Part shown: in pieces, positions 14,591 to 23,406 of the stretch | How positions within the stretch are numbered: the stretch's first letter is position 1 | Layout of the letters: each line of letters opens with the position of its first letter | Source of the DNA: JACQFK01 sp041482015 | GTDB taxonomy: Bacteria > Planctomycetota > MHYJ01 > JACPRB01 | Assembly (NCBI GenBank): GCA_041482015.1 | Contig: JBGPCZ010000007.1 | Location: 1-64,000 of the forward strand | DNA: 64,000 nucleotides | Reading direction: 5' to 3' | Made by a program: the position numbers and the translations under genes | The notes under the pieces: model-generated | The model's database searches: none | The model's input: only the letters and a program-made list of their open reading frames with translations | What the model was told of the DNA's origin: nothing

Positions 14591-17071
14591 ATGAAAGCTT
14601 GGATCGCGGTCTTTGCCTTCCTGGTTCCGGCCCCGCCCCAGGAAAAGGGGCTGGAGCCCTGGGGGTCGAACCATCACGCCAGTGATGCGCCCAAGCGGCA
14701 CGTCGAGGAGGTCTCCGCCGCGCGCCAGGCCTACTCGGTGGTGCAGGGCGGCACGATGGACGGCACGAACTGCCGCGCCCCGCTCTCGGTCGGGATGAGC
14801 AACGGGCCGGGAAGCGAACAGACCTGGGAGTCGAACCGCGGAGTCCGGCTGGAGAACGTGGGCGAGACCGATCTCGTCAATCCCTGGCTCACCAACGGCC
14901 GCAACACCTTCCGGACCATGGAGGAGATCGTCGCCGCGGCCATCACCCCGGGGATGACCGACAAGGAAAAGGCCTACGCGATCTGGTTCCAGGAGATCCA
15001 GCACCGCTACCACTTCGGAGCGGGCGCCGGCCAGGAGAGCGGCGATCCCGTGAAGATCTTCAACGTCTACGGGCACAATACCTGCGGCGACGACTCGATG
15101 TGCCTCTCGGGCCTCTGGCGCAAGGCGGGGCTCAAGGTGGCCCCGGCGCGGCTCGTGGGCCACTGCGTGGCCCAGGTCTTCTGCGACAACCGCTGGAACC
15201 TGCTCGACGGCGACCAGCACTGCGTCTACCTCCTGCGGGACAACGAAACCATCGCCGGCGAGCAGGACATCGTCCGGGATCACGATCTCGTCAAGCGCTC
15301 CCACACCCAGGGAATCCTGGAGCCGGACGCCCGCGGCAGCGACGAATGGCAATCCTCCATCTACGTCTATGAAGGCGAGGTGAAGGGGGACCGCAACTGT
15401 TACGTCTCCACGATGAACATGGTCCTCCGGCCCAACGAGGCGGTCACCTGGCGCTGGGGCCACCTCAATCCCATCAAGCACCGCGGCCAGCATCCCGCGA
15501 AGTATCCCGAGACGATCGCGAACGGCCTTTGGGAATACCGCCCGGACTTTTCCCGGGACGCCTGGCGCAAGGGCGCGGAGAGCGTCGAGGGCGTCCGCGT
15601 GGACGGCGGGGCGCTCGCAGCGGAGGGAGACAAGACCGGCACGGCCGTCTGGATCGTGCGGAGCCCCTACGTGTTCGTCGGCGGGAAGCTCGAGGCGGAA
15701 GGCGCGGGAGCGAAGTTCGCCGTGTCGTTCGACGGCAAGACCTGGGAGGACGCCGGGCCGGACCTGGACAAGCTCTTCCATCCCGACGCGACCGCCCACT
15801 ACGAGTATCGCCTCCGGTGCCAGTTGAGCGGCAATGCGCGGCTCAAGTCCCTGCGCGTCGTCAACGACGTGCAGATGGCCCCCCTCTCCCTTCCGGGGAT
15901 GAAGATCGGCAAGAACGAATTCGTCTACACGGACCAGTCCCCGGGACCGCGAAAGGTCCGCATCACCCACGAATGGGTCGAACGCTCGGCCACGAAGCCC
16001 CCGGAGGCTCCGCCTTCGCCTGCGTATCCCGCCGACGGCGGCGAGTCGAAGGGGACGAACATCGTCTTCCGCTGGACGCCTCCCGCGGATCCCGACGGCG
16101 ACAAGATCGCGGACTATCACTTCGAACTTTCTTCGCGTGCGGACATGAAGTGGCCGCTCTCCACGAACTTCTACCGGCTGATCTCGCGGACGGCCGACCG
16201 CGGGAAGGCCCAGTACACGCTGCCGTACGTCGGGCTCCTGACTCCCGATCGCACCTATTTCTGGCACGTGCGGGCCAAGGATGAGAAGGGGGTGTGGGGT
16301 CCGTGGGGCAAGACGTGGAAGTTCACGCCTCGTGGCCCGACCCCGCCGGTCGACCTGGCGGTCGATTTCGACGAGAAGAAAGGCACCGGAATCCTTCGAT
16401 GGAAACCCGGAGCCGTCGGCCGGAAACCGGTCAAGTACCGGGTCTACGGCAGCGACGAGAAGGGGTTCTCGGCCAGCGACGAACCCTATCCGCTCTCCGT
16501 CGGCATCTCCAAGGAGGTGCCCTCCCCGTCCCCCGCGAACTTCCTGGCCGAGGTGACGGGGCCCGAGCTGGCCGTCTTGGGGAGGGACGTGGCCTTCCCC
16601 AACGCCAACCGTGCGTATTACCGCGTGGTCGCCGTCGATGACCAGGGGAACCGGAGCGGGCCTTCGGACTACACGGTCGCCCCGAGGCCGTTCATCTACA
16701 CGAAGCCCGCGGAGAAGGCGAAGGTCGGTTCCGAGTATCGCTATCCCGCGGCCGCCATCCGGTCCCTGGGGGATCTCCGGATGCGGACCGTGGACGGCCG
16801 GGACGTGACGAGCTTCTGGGACGTGGAGCACCCGAAATTCACCCTCCTCCGGGCGCCCGCCTGGCTCAAGATCGACGAGAAGACCGGTGTTCTCTCGGGT
16901 GTGCCCGACGCTTCCGGCAAGGCGGAGGTCACCCTGGTCGCCACGATCGAACAGGAGGTCCGGAAGCTGAGCGAGCAGGACCTGAGCTGGGGCCGCGAAA
17001 AGGTCGTCTCCTCGGTTCCTCAGAAAGTGGGAAGCGGCACCCAGGAATTCGTGATCGAGATCCAAAACTAG
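14591..17071 (+). CDS. Secreted transglutaminase-like protein with fibronectin III and Ig-like domains
   Basis: An 826-residue secreted protein with signal-like residues 1-15. Residues about 130-225 resemble a transglutaminase-like core: Cys in NTCGDDSMCLSGLW, then a His in GHCVAQVF and an Asp in WNLLDGD give a possible Cys-His-Asp triad. Fibronectin type III-like repeats follow (about 475-590, with the WHVRAKDEKGVWG signature, and 595-705), then a putative Ig/cadherin-like segment (about 710-800, with WLKIDEKTGVLSGVP). It lies 14 nt after the toroid gene. The activity may be peptidase- or crosslinking-like on cell-surface material; it is not proven. Confidence 0.6.
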   Translation: MKAWIAVFAFLVPAPPQEKGLEPWGSNHHASDAPKRHVEEVSAARQAYSVVQGGTMDGTNCRAPLSVGMSNGPGSEQTWESNRGVRLENVGETDLVNPWLTNGRNTFRTMEEIVAAAITPGMTDKEKAYAIWFQEIQHRYHFGAGAGQESGDPVKIFNVYGHNTCGDDSMCLSGLWRKAGLKVAPARLVGHCVAQVFCDNRWNLLDGDQHCVYLLRDNETIAGEQDIVRDHDLVKRSHTQGILEPDARGSDEWQSSIYVYEGEVKGDRNCYVSTMNMVLRPNEAVTWRWGHLNPIKHRGQHPAKYPETIANGLWEYRPDFSRDAWRKGAESVEGVRVDGGALAAEGDKTGTAVWIVRSPYVFVGGKLEAEGAGAKFAVSFDGKTWEDAGPDLDKLFHPDATAHYEYRLRCQLSGNARLKSLRVVNDVQMAPLSLPGMKIGKNEFVYTDQSPGPRKVRITHEWVERSATKPPEAPPSPAYPADGGESKGTNIVFRWTPPADPDGDKIADYHFELSSRADMKWPLSTNFYRLISRTADRGKAQYTLPYVGLLTPDRTYFWHVRAKDEKGVWGPWGKTWKFTPRGPTPPVDLAVDFDEKKGTGILRWKPGAVGRKPVKYRVYGSDEKGFSASDEPYPLSVGISKEVPSPSPANFLAEVTGPELAVLGRDVAFPNANRAYYRVVAVDDQGNRSGPSDYTVAPRPFIYTKPAEKAKVGSEYRYPAAAIRSLGDLRMRTVDGRDVTSFWDVEHPKFTLLRAPAWLKIDEKTGVLSGVPDASGKAEVTLVATIEQEVRKLSEQDLSWGREKVVSSVPQKVGSGTQEFVIEIQN

Positions 17072-17080
17072 GGGAACGAG

Positions 17081-19447
17081 GTGATCGCCTTCTGGACGAA
17101 CGTCCTTCTCCTGGCGGCCTCCCAGGAGGCCGACCTCTTCGAGCAGCAGGTCCGTCCCTTCCTCGCGAAGCACTGCCTGGAGTGCCACGGCACGGAGAAG
17201 TCCAAGGGGGACCTCCGACTCGACCGGCTCTCCCCCGATTTCTCCAGCGAGGCCGGCCGCGAACGCTGGCTCGCGGTGCAGGAGAGGATCACGTCGGGCG
17301 CGATGCCTCCGAAGAAGCAGCCGCGTCCGCCCGCGAGGGAGATCGAATCCGTCTCGGCCTGGATCGGCGGGAAGGTCGTGAAGGCGGAGGCCGCCCGGCG
17401 GACCGTCGAGGGCCGCGTGGTCGTGCGCCGGCTCAACCGGATCGAGTACCAGAACACCGTGCGCGACCTGCTCGGCGTGGACATCGACCTCGTGGACCTG
17501 CTCCCCCTGGATACCTCGTCGCACGGCTTCGACAACCTCGGCGATGCGATGCACGTCTCGTCGTTCCTCATGGAGCGGTACTTGGAGGCGGCCGACAAGG
17601 CGCTCAACGTCGCCATCGCGAGCGGCCGACAGCCGCCGGTCGTCAAGAAGCGGTACTTCCTGAAGGAGGAACGCGCGGTCAAGACGTCGACGGAGAAGGT
17701 GTACCGACTGGTGGACGACACCGTGGTGATGTTCAGCTCGTCCCCCTGGAACTCGATCGTCGTGGGCCAGTCCTACCCGCCGGACCGGGGGCGCTTCCGC
17801 TACCGGATCTCCGCCTCCGGCTTCCAGAGCGACGGTAAGCCGGTCGTCTACCGCGTCGACGCCGGCCCGATGCTCATGGGGACGAAGAACCATATCATCA
17901 GCTACTTCGACGCCCCCGCCGACCAGCCGGCGGTGGTCGAGTGGGTCGATCACCTGGAATCAAGGTGCCACATCCGGATCTCTCCTTATGGATTGGCGGG
18001 CGCGCAAGTTGTGAACAGGATCGGCGCGGACGCCTACACCGGGCCGGGTCTCGCGATCCAGTGGGTGGAGGTCGAGGGTCCGATCCACGAGACGTGGCCG
18101 CCGGCCTCCCACACGCGGCTCTTCGGCGACCTCCCGCAGAAGCCCGCTCCCGGCAACCGCCTTGAGGTCGTCTCGGAGAATCCGGCGGCCGACGCGGAGC
18201 GCATCCTTCGCGACTTCATCCGCCGCGCCTACCGGCGCGGGGTGACGGACGCCGACGTGGCGCCGATCCTCGATCTCGTCAAGACGAAGCTGGACGAGAA
18301 GCGCACGTTCGAGCAGGCCGTGCGCGTCGGCCTCGTGGCGGTCATGGTCTCGCCCGACTTCCTCTTCCTCCGCGAGCAGCCCGGGAAGCTGGACGACTTC
18401 GCGCTCGCGAGCCGGCTCTCTTACTTCCTGTGGAGCACGATGCCCGATGAGGAGCTGCTCTCGCTCGCCGCCGGGAGGAAGCTGGGGCTGCCGGAGACGC
18501 TGCGCGGGCAGGCCGAGCGCCTGCTCAGGGACCCGAGGGCGGTGTCGTTCACCGAGAACTTCGTCGACCAGTGGCTCGGGCTGCGCGACATCGACTTCAC
18601 GGAGCCCACCCACATCCTCTACCCGGAATTCGACGACATGCTCAAGGTGTCGATGCTCCGGGAGTCCCATCTCTTCTTCGAGGAGATCCTGAAGAACGAC
18701 CTTAGCCTTGCGAACTTCGTGGCCTCCGATTTCGCGATGCTCAACGGCCGCCTCGCGAAGCACTACGGAATTCCGGGCGTCGACGGGTGGGAATTCAAAA
18801 GGGTGGCGCTGCCTCCGGACAGCCACCGCGGCGGCGTCATGACCCAGGGGAGCGTGCTCAAGGTGACGGCGAACGGGACGTCGACCTCCCCGGTGATCCG
18901 CGGCGCGTGGGTCCTCGACCGGATCCTGGGGACGCCTCCTCCGCGCCCGCCCGCCGGGGTGCCCTCGGTCGAGCCCGACATCCGCGGCGCCACCACGATG
19001 CGCGAACAACTGGCCAAGCACCGGCAGATCGCGACCTGCGCCACCTGCCACGTCCGGATTGATCCGCCCGGCTTCGCGCTCGAGAGCTTCGACGTCATCG
19101 GCGGCTGGCGGGAGAACTACCGGACGAGCGGGCGGGGCCAGGAAGTGAAGGTCGACGGCCGCCGCATGCCGTACCTCAAGGGGCCGAAGGTCGATCCTGC
19201 CGACGTCATGCCCGACGGGGAGAAGTTCCAGGATATCGACGGGCTCAAGCAGCTGCTTCTGAAGGACAAGGACCAGGTCGCCCGCGCCCTGGCGGTGAGG
19301 CTGCTGACCTACGCGACGGGCGGGGCGCCCGGGATGGCCGACGTCCCGGAGATCGACGCGATCGTGAAGAAGATCCGCGACAAGGATTACGGCCTGCGGA
19401 CCCTCGTCCACGAGCTCGTCCAGAGCGCGGTGTTCCGGACCAAGTGA
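17081..19447 (+). CDS. DUF1587/DUF1595/DUF1592/DUF1588/DUF1585 protein with N-terminal cytochrome c domain
   Basis: A 788-residue secreted planctomycete-type protein. A c-type haem motif CLECH (32-36) opens a cytochrome-like domain (about 17-100). DUF1587 follows (about 110-180), then an inserted beta-rich segment, DUF1595 (about 365-430), DUF1592 (about 440-570), DUF1588 (about 590-690, containing a second CATCH motif) and DUF1585 (about 705-788). This domain order is standard for the family. It is followed 20 nt later by a DUF1552 gene, its usual partner. The start is GTG, with GGGAACGAG upstream. Its biochemical role is unknown; oxidative breakdown of polymeric carbon is often suggested. 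Confidence 0.85.
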   Translation: MIAFWTNVLLLAASQEADLFEQQVRPFLAKHCLECHGTEKSKGDLRLDRLSPDFSSEAGRERWLAVQERITSGAMPPKKQPRPPAREIESVSAWIGGKVVKAEAARRTVEGRVVVRRLNRIEYQNTVRDLLGVDIDLVDLLPLDTSSHGFDNLGDAMHVSSFLMERYLEAADKALNVAIASGRQPPVVKKRYFLKEERAVKTSTEKVYRLVDDTVVMFSSSPWNSIVVGQSYPPDRGRFRYRISASGFQSDGKPVVYRVDAGPMLMGTKNHIISYFDAPADQPAVVEWVDHLESRCHIRISPYGLAGAQVVNRIGADAYTGPGLAIQWVEVEGPIHETWPPASHTRLFGDLPQKPAPGNRLEVVSENPAADAERILRDFIRRAYRRGVTDADVAPILDLVKTKLDEKRTFEQAVRVGLVAVMVSPDFLFLREQPGKLDDFALASRLSYFLWSTMPDEELLSLAAGRKLGLPETLRGQAERLLRDPRAVSFTENFVDQWLGLRDIDFTEPTHILYPEFDDMLKVSMLRESHLFFEEILKNDLSLANFVASDFAMLNGRLAKHYGIPGVDGWEFKRVALPPDSHRGGVMTQGSVLKVTANGTSTSPVIRGAWVLDRILGTPPPRPPAGVPSVEPDIRGATTMREQLAKHRQIATCATCHVRIDPPGFALESFDVIGGWRENYRTSGRGQEVKVDGRRMPYLKGPKVDPADVMPDGEKFQDIDGLKQLLLKDKDQVARALAVRLLTYATGGAPGMADVPEIDAIVKKIRDKDYGLRTLVHELVQSAVFRTK

Positions 19448-19467
19448 CGCGAGGAGAAAGGTCTCAT

Positions 19468-20709
19468 ATGAAGCTCAGCCGACGCGAAGTCCTCCGGGCC
19501 GCCGGGGTGTCGCTGGCGCTGCCGTGGCTCGACTCGCTCGCCCACGGCCTGGCCGCCGCGCCGCGCCACCGCATGGTCTGCATCTGCGCGCCCCTCGGGC
19601 TTCATCCGCCCCATTTCTTCCCGGAGAAGGCCGGAAGCGACTATGCGCCGACCCCGTACCTCGAGGTCCTCAAGGACTTCCGCGACGACTTCACCGTCGT
19701 CTCCGGCCTCTCCCATCCGGACGTCGGCGCCAGCCACGACTCCGGCTTCAGCTTCCTGACCGCCGCGCCCCATCCGGAGATCCGCGCGGGATTCCGCAAC
19801 ACGATCTCGCTCGACCAGTTCGCCGCCGAGCGCATCGGCGGGGAGACGCGCCACCCGAGCCTGTCGCTCGCGGACGAGGGCTTCGGCATCTCCTGGACCC
19901 GGAGCGGGGCGCCCGTGCCCGCGGACTCGTCGCCGTCGCGCGTCTTCGCGAGGCTCTTCATCGAGGGGCGTCCCGACGAGGTTCAGGCCCAGGCCCGGCG
20001 GCTGAAGGACGGGCGGAGCATCCTCGACGCCGTCCGCGACCAGGCCGCGAAGCTGCAGCCGGGCCTCGGCTCGGCCGATCGCGAAAAGGTCGACGAGTAC
20101 TTCACGAGCGTCCGCGAGCTGGAGCAGCGCATCGCCCGGACCGAGGAGTGGTCGAAGAAGCCGAAGCCCAAGGTCGAGGCGAAGCAGCCCCAGGACGCCG
20201 GCAACTCGGCCGACCTCGTCGGCAAGCTCCGCCTGATGTTCGACCTCATCCACCTGGCCTTCCAGACCGACTCGACCCGGCTCGTGACGCACATGATGCT
20301 CGGGACGAGCAGCGTTCCGCCGATCGCGGGCGTGTCGCTCGGCCATCACGACCTGTCGCACCACGGCCAGGACCCGAACAAGATCGAGCAGCTCAAGAAG
20401 GTCGAGCTCGAGAAGATGAAGGCGCTGCGCGACTTCCTGGCGAAGCTCAAGGAGTCGAAGGAGGAGGACGCGCCCCTGCTCGACCGGACGATGGTCTTCT
20501 TCAGCAGCAACCTGGGGAACGCCAGCAACCACGCCGTGCGCAACCTCCCGGTCATCGTCGCGGGGGGCGGTTTCAAACACGGGCAGCACCTGGCGTTCGA
20601 CCCGGCCAGTCCGCCGCCCCTGTCCAACCTCTTTGTCAGCATGCTCCAGAAGCTGGGGATCGAGGTGGACAAGTTCGGGTCCAGCACGGGCACGCTCACC
20701 GGATTGTGA
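19468..20709 (+). CDS. DUF1552 family Tat-exported protein
   Basis: A 413-residue protein starting with a twin-arginine type signal (SRREVLRAAG at residues 4-13, then a hydrophobic stretch). The body matches the DUF1552 family, with the GLSH and SHDSG segments and a long central helix pair. The ATG at 19468, with GAGGAG upstream, is preferred to an earlier in-frame start at 19444 because it gives a proper Tat leader. It pairs with the DUF1592 gene just upstream, a near-universal association in Planctomycetota. Molecular function is unknown; the family is distantly alkaline-phosphatase/sulfatase-like, as is DUF1501. Confidence 0.85.
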   Translation: MKLSRREVLRAAGVSLALPWLDSLAHGLAAAPRHRMVCICAPLGLHPPHFFPEKAGSDYAPTPYLEVLKDFRDDFTVVSGLSHPDVGASHDSGFSFLTAAPHPEIRAGFRNTISLDQFAAERIGGETRHPSLSLADEGFGISWTRSGAPVPADSSPSRVFARLFIEGRPDEVQAQARRLKDGRSILDAVRDQAAKLQPGLGSADREKVDEYFTSVRELEQRIARTEEWSKKPKPKVEAKQPQDAGNSADLVGKLRLMFDLIHLAFQTDSTRLVTHMMLGTSSVPPIAGVSLGHHDLSHHGQDPNKIEQLKKVELEKMKALRDFLAKLKESKEEDAPLLDRTMVFFSSNLGNASNHAVRNLPVIVAGGGFKHGQHLAFDPASPPPLSNLFVSMLQKLGIEVDKFGSSTGTLTGL

Positions 20710-20728
20710 GTCCATAAGGAGCGGAATC

Positions 20729-21442
20729 ATGCGGCAGGTCGCGTTTCTCGCGCTTCTCCTGGTCCCCGGTCTCTTCTTGGGCGTCGCCGCCCAGGACAAG
20801 AAGAAGAAGGCGCCCGATCCAAAGATCTGGATGGGCCTGAAGGGGCCGCTCCTCTGGGAGGAGGCCTTCACCAACGGCGCGTACTCGAAGGAGTGGAACA
20901 AGTACAAGGGCAACTACGTCGTCGAGAAGGACCAGCTCAAGGTTGCCGAGGTCGCCGGCGACGGTCACCTCCCGACGATGACGCGGAACTTCAAGGAGTC
21001 CAATGTCATCATCCAGTTCGCCTTCAAGTTCGAGGGCGCCAAGTGGCTGGGGATGCAGCTCGACGACGCCACCAATGACGCGAAGAAGGAGCACGTCGCC
21101 CAGCTCACGATCCAGCCCGACGGCTTCCGGATCGAGAAGATGACGGGCTTCGGCCCGACGACGAAGAACATGGTCCTCGACCAGAAGAAAGTGAAGTTCG
21201 ATCCCGGCACGTGGCACACGATGGTCTGGGAGATCGTGGGCGACGAGATGGTCGCCACCGTCGACGATGTGACCATGGCGATCGCCAAGGCCGACGGGAT
21301 GACCCTCGTCCGCTCCCGCGTCCAGCTCGTCTCGAGCGGCGAGTGGGCGTGGTACGGCGACATCAAGGTCTGGAAGGCCGAGCCCGATCCGAAGTGGGCG
21401 AAGAAGCGCCCCGCGCTCGTGGAGGCGGCGAAGAAGTCATGA
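20729..21442 (+). CDS. Secreted DUF1080/LamG-like protein
   Basis: A 237-residue protein with a signal peptide (about 1-22, cleavage near VAAQ) and a beta-sandwich-like body with regularly spaced Trp and Gly. It is similar in pattern to concanavalin-like 3-keto-disaccharide hydrolase (DUF1080) domains, but no catalytic residues can be named. It starts 19 nt after the DUF1552 stop with AAGGAG in front, and its stop overlaps the next start (ATGA), so it is part of the operon. Confidence 0.55.
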   Translation: MRQVAFLALLLVPGLFLGVAAQDKKKKAPDPKIWMGLKGPLLWEEAFTNGAYSKEWNKYKGNYVVEKDQLKVAEVAGDGHLPTMTRNFKESNVIIQFAFKFEGAKWLGMQLDDATNDAKKEHVAQLTIQPDGFRIEKMTGFGPTTKNMVLDQKKVKFDPGTWHTMVWEIVGDEMVATVDDVTMAIAKADGMTLVRSRVQLVSSGEWAWYGDIKVWKAEPDPKWAKKRPALVEAAKKS

Positions 21443-23406
21443 GGCTCGCTCTCCTCGTCCTGCTGCTGGCCCAGGAGACGCCAGAGAGCGCACTGTTCAA
21501 GAAGTGCGACAGCCAGATCCCGTGGATCACCGACGGGACCGAGATCGTCGACGGAACGCCGAAGCCGCCGATCGATCCGTCGGTCGACCGGCCCGCGCTT
21601 CTCGAGAAGGCGAAGGCGCTCGCCCGGGAGCGGAAGCGCCTTGTCCTCTGGTACTGCATGCGCGTCCCCGGCACGCACACGTACCGGGCGGCGATCCTCG
21701 ACACCTACATGAGGGTCGCGCTCTTCACGGACCCCGGCCTCGTCGATCTCGTGAAGACCAAGTTCGTCCCGCTCCGGATGGCGTGCGACGACAAGGTGAG
21801 CGCCGCGACCGGGATCAAGTTTCCGGACGTCATCGAGCCGGCCCTCATTCTCCTCACCCCGGAAGGTCGTGTCGTCCATACGATCGATCGCATCCGCACG
21901 TTCAACGCCGACTGGGCCCGCGCCGCGCTCGTCGCGGTCCTCCGCAAGAACGATGCGTACAACGCCCCCGCGGGCGACTCGGTCGACGATCTCCTCCGTG
22001 GCGGCGATGACGAGAGGGCCCTCGAGAAGGCCATGCCCGACCAGAAGGCGATGATCTTCCGTCGCGCGGGAAAGTTCCGCGAGATCCTCGACCTCCCCTG
22101 TGCGCCGGTTCATAAAGGGATCGCGCTGCTGTGTCTCAAGGAGTTCGAGAAGGCCCGCGCGATTCTCGAAAAGGAGGGATCCGCCGAGGGGCTGTATCAC
22201 CTCGCGGCGATCGAGTGGTGGAGCGGCGAGAACCCCGAGAAGTCCTGGAGGACGCTGGTCGAGAAGCACCCGGGCAGTCCCTGGGCGTGGCGCGCGGCCG
22301 CGAACTTGGTCAAAGGCCGGGACGGGCTTCGCCACGGGCCGTTGGCGCACAACTTTGAAGACTTCTTCCTCGTGCCGCCGGAAGGCGCCCCCACGAGCAC
22401 CCGCCTGCCGGGCCAGGACGTCGACACCACGGTCGCGCGCGCGGTCGACTTTCTCCTCCGCGCCCAAAGGGTGGACGGCACCTGGAGCGACTCGCGCTAC
22501 TCCTACGGCTGGGCGGCCTACATGATCCGGAGCCGGACGAAGGAGGGCCTCCTCGAGCCCGGCTACTCCTCCTGGCCCGACACGGGGCTCCACGCGAACG
22601 TGTTCGTCGCGGTGACCGTGCTCTCGGCCCAGGCGCTCCGCGAGTGTCGCGACGTGGCGCCCGCGCGGATCGACGCGGCCCTGGCCCGGGCGGAGAGGTT
22701 CCTCGTGAATGACGACAACCTGTCGCCCGCCCGGTGCGAGGCGTGCTATGCCGACACCTACCGGCTGATGTACTTCGCGCAGAAGAAGGATGTCCCGCGC
22801 ATGAACCGGATGGTGAACCGGCTGGCGGAGCTTCAGGACCGCGAGGGCTTCTGGGCGCACGAGTATCCCAGCGCGTTCGCGACCGCCGCCGTGGTGCGCT
22901 GCCTCGTCCTGGCGAAGCGGGCGGGAGCGGACGTGCCGGAGGCGATGCTGCAGAGGGCGGCCGACGCGATCCTGAAGACCCGCCGCGAGGGCGGGCGGCA
23001 GGACTACCGGTACGAAGCCGGGAAGCCCGCGAGTTCGGAGAAGAACTCGATGGGCCGGACCGCCTCCTCTGAACTCGCGCTCTACGAGTGCGGGCGGGGA
23101 TCGCTCGACGACGTGGCGGCGGGAGTGGACAGCTACTGGAAGCACCTCGCGCGTCTCGAGGCGGTGCGGACGTGCGACAACCATGCCGACGAGGAGCTCG
23201 CGGGCTTCTTCTACTTCAACTCGGTCTTCCATGCGCTCGAGGCGGCGCGGGCGCTCGGGGAGCCTCTCCGTGCCGGGCATCTCAAGAAGTTCCGCGCCCA
23301 GGTCCTCGCGATCCCCGAATGGGACGGCAGTTTCGTGGACAGCCACGAGCTCGGGAAGAGCTACGGCACCGCGATGGCGCTGCTCATCCTGAACCGCGTG
23401 CGGTGA
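21439..23406 (+). CDS. Secreted thioredoxin-like plus prenyltransferase-toroid protein
   Basis: A 655-residue protein with a short signal (1-10). Residues about 55-175 resemble a thioredoxin fold but without a CxxC active site at the usual place. A TPR-like helical stretch follows (about 190-295). The C-terminal half (about 330-650) is an alpha/alpha toroid with repeated helical pairs and the QRVDGTW motif, similar to the toroid gene at 13554. A CEACY motif occurs near residue 434. The start codon overlaps the previous stop. Function is unknown; it is the second toroid protein of the same operon. Confidence 0.55.
   Translation: MRLALLVLLLAQETPESALFKKCDSQIPWITDGTEIVDGTPKPPIDPSVDRPALLEKAKALARERKRLVLWYCMRVPGTHTYRAAILDTYMRVALFTDPGLVDLVKTKFVPLRMACDDKVSAATGIKFPDVIEPALILLTPEGRVVHTIDRIRTFNADWARAALVAVLRKNDAYNAPAGDSVDDLLRGGDDERALEKAMPDQKAMIFRRAGKFREILDLPCAPVHKGIALLCLKEFEKARAILEKEGSAEGLYHLAAIEWWSGENPEKSWRTLVEKHPGSPWAWRAAANLVKGRDGLRHGPLAHNFEDFFLVPPEGAPTSTRLPGQDVDTTVARAVDFLLRAQRVDGTWSDSRYSYGWAAYMIRSRTKEGLLEPGYSSWPDTGLHANVFVAVTVLSAQALRECRDVAPARIDAALARAERFLVNDDNLSPARCEACYADTYRLMYFAQKKDVPRMNRMVNRLAELQDREGFWAHEYPSAFATAAVVRCLVLAKRAGADVPEAMLQRAADAILKTRREGGRQDYRYEAGKPASSEKNSMGRTASSELALYECGRGSLDDVAAGVDSYWKHLARLEAVRTCDNHADEELAGFFYFNSVFHALEAARALGEPLRAGHLKKFRAQVLAIPEWDGSFVDSHELGKSYGTAMALLILNRVR

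Noticed and set aside
14036..17953. Very long minus-strand open frame opposite the toroid/transglutaminase/DUF1592 genes
   Set aside because: It has no recognisable domain, is very rich in Arg, Pro, Gly, Val and Asp, and lies antisense to well-supported genes; it is a high-GC shadow.
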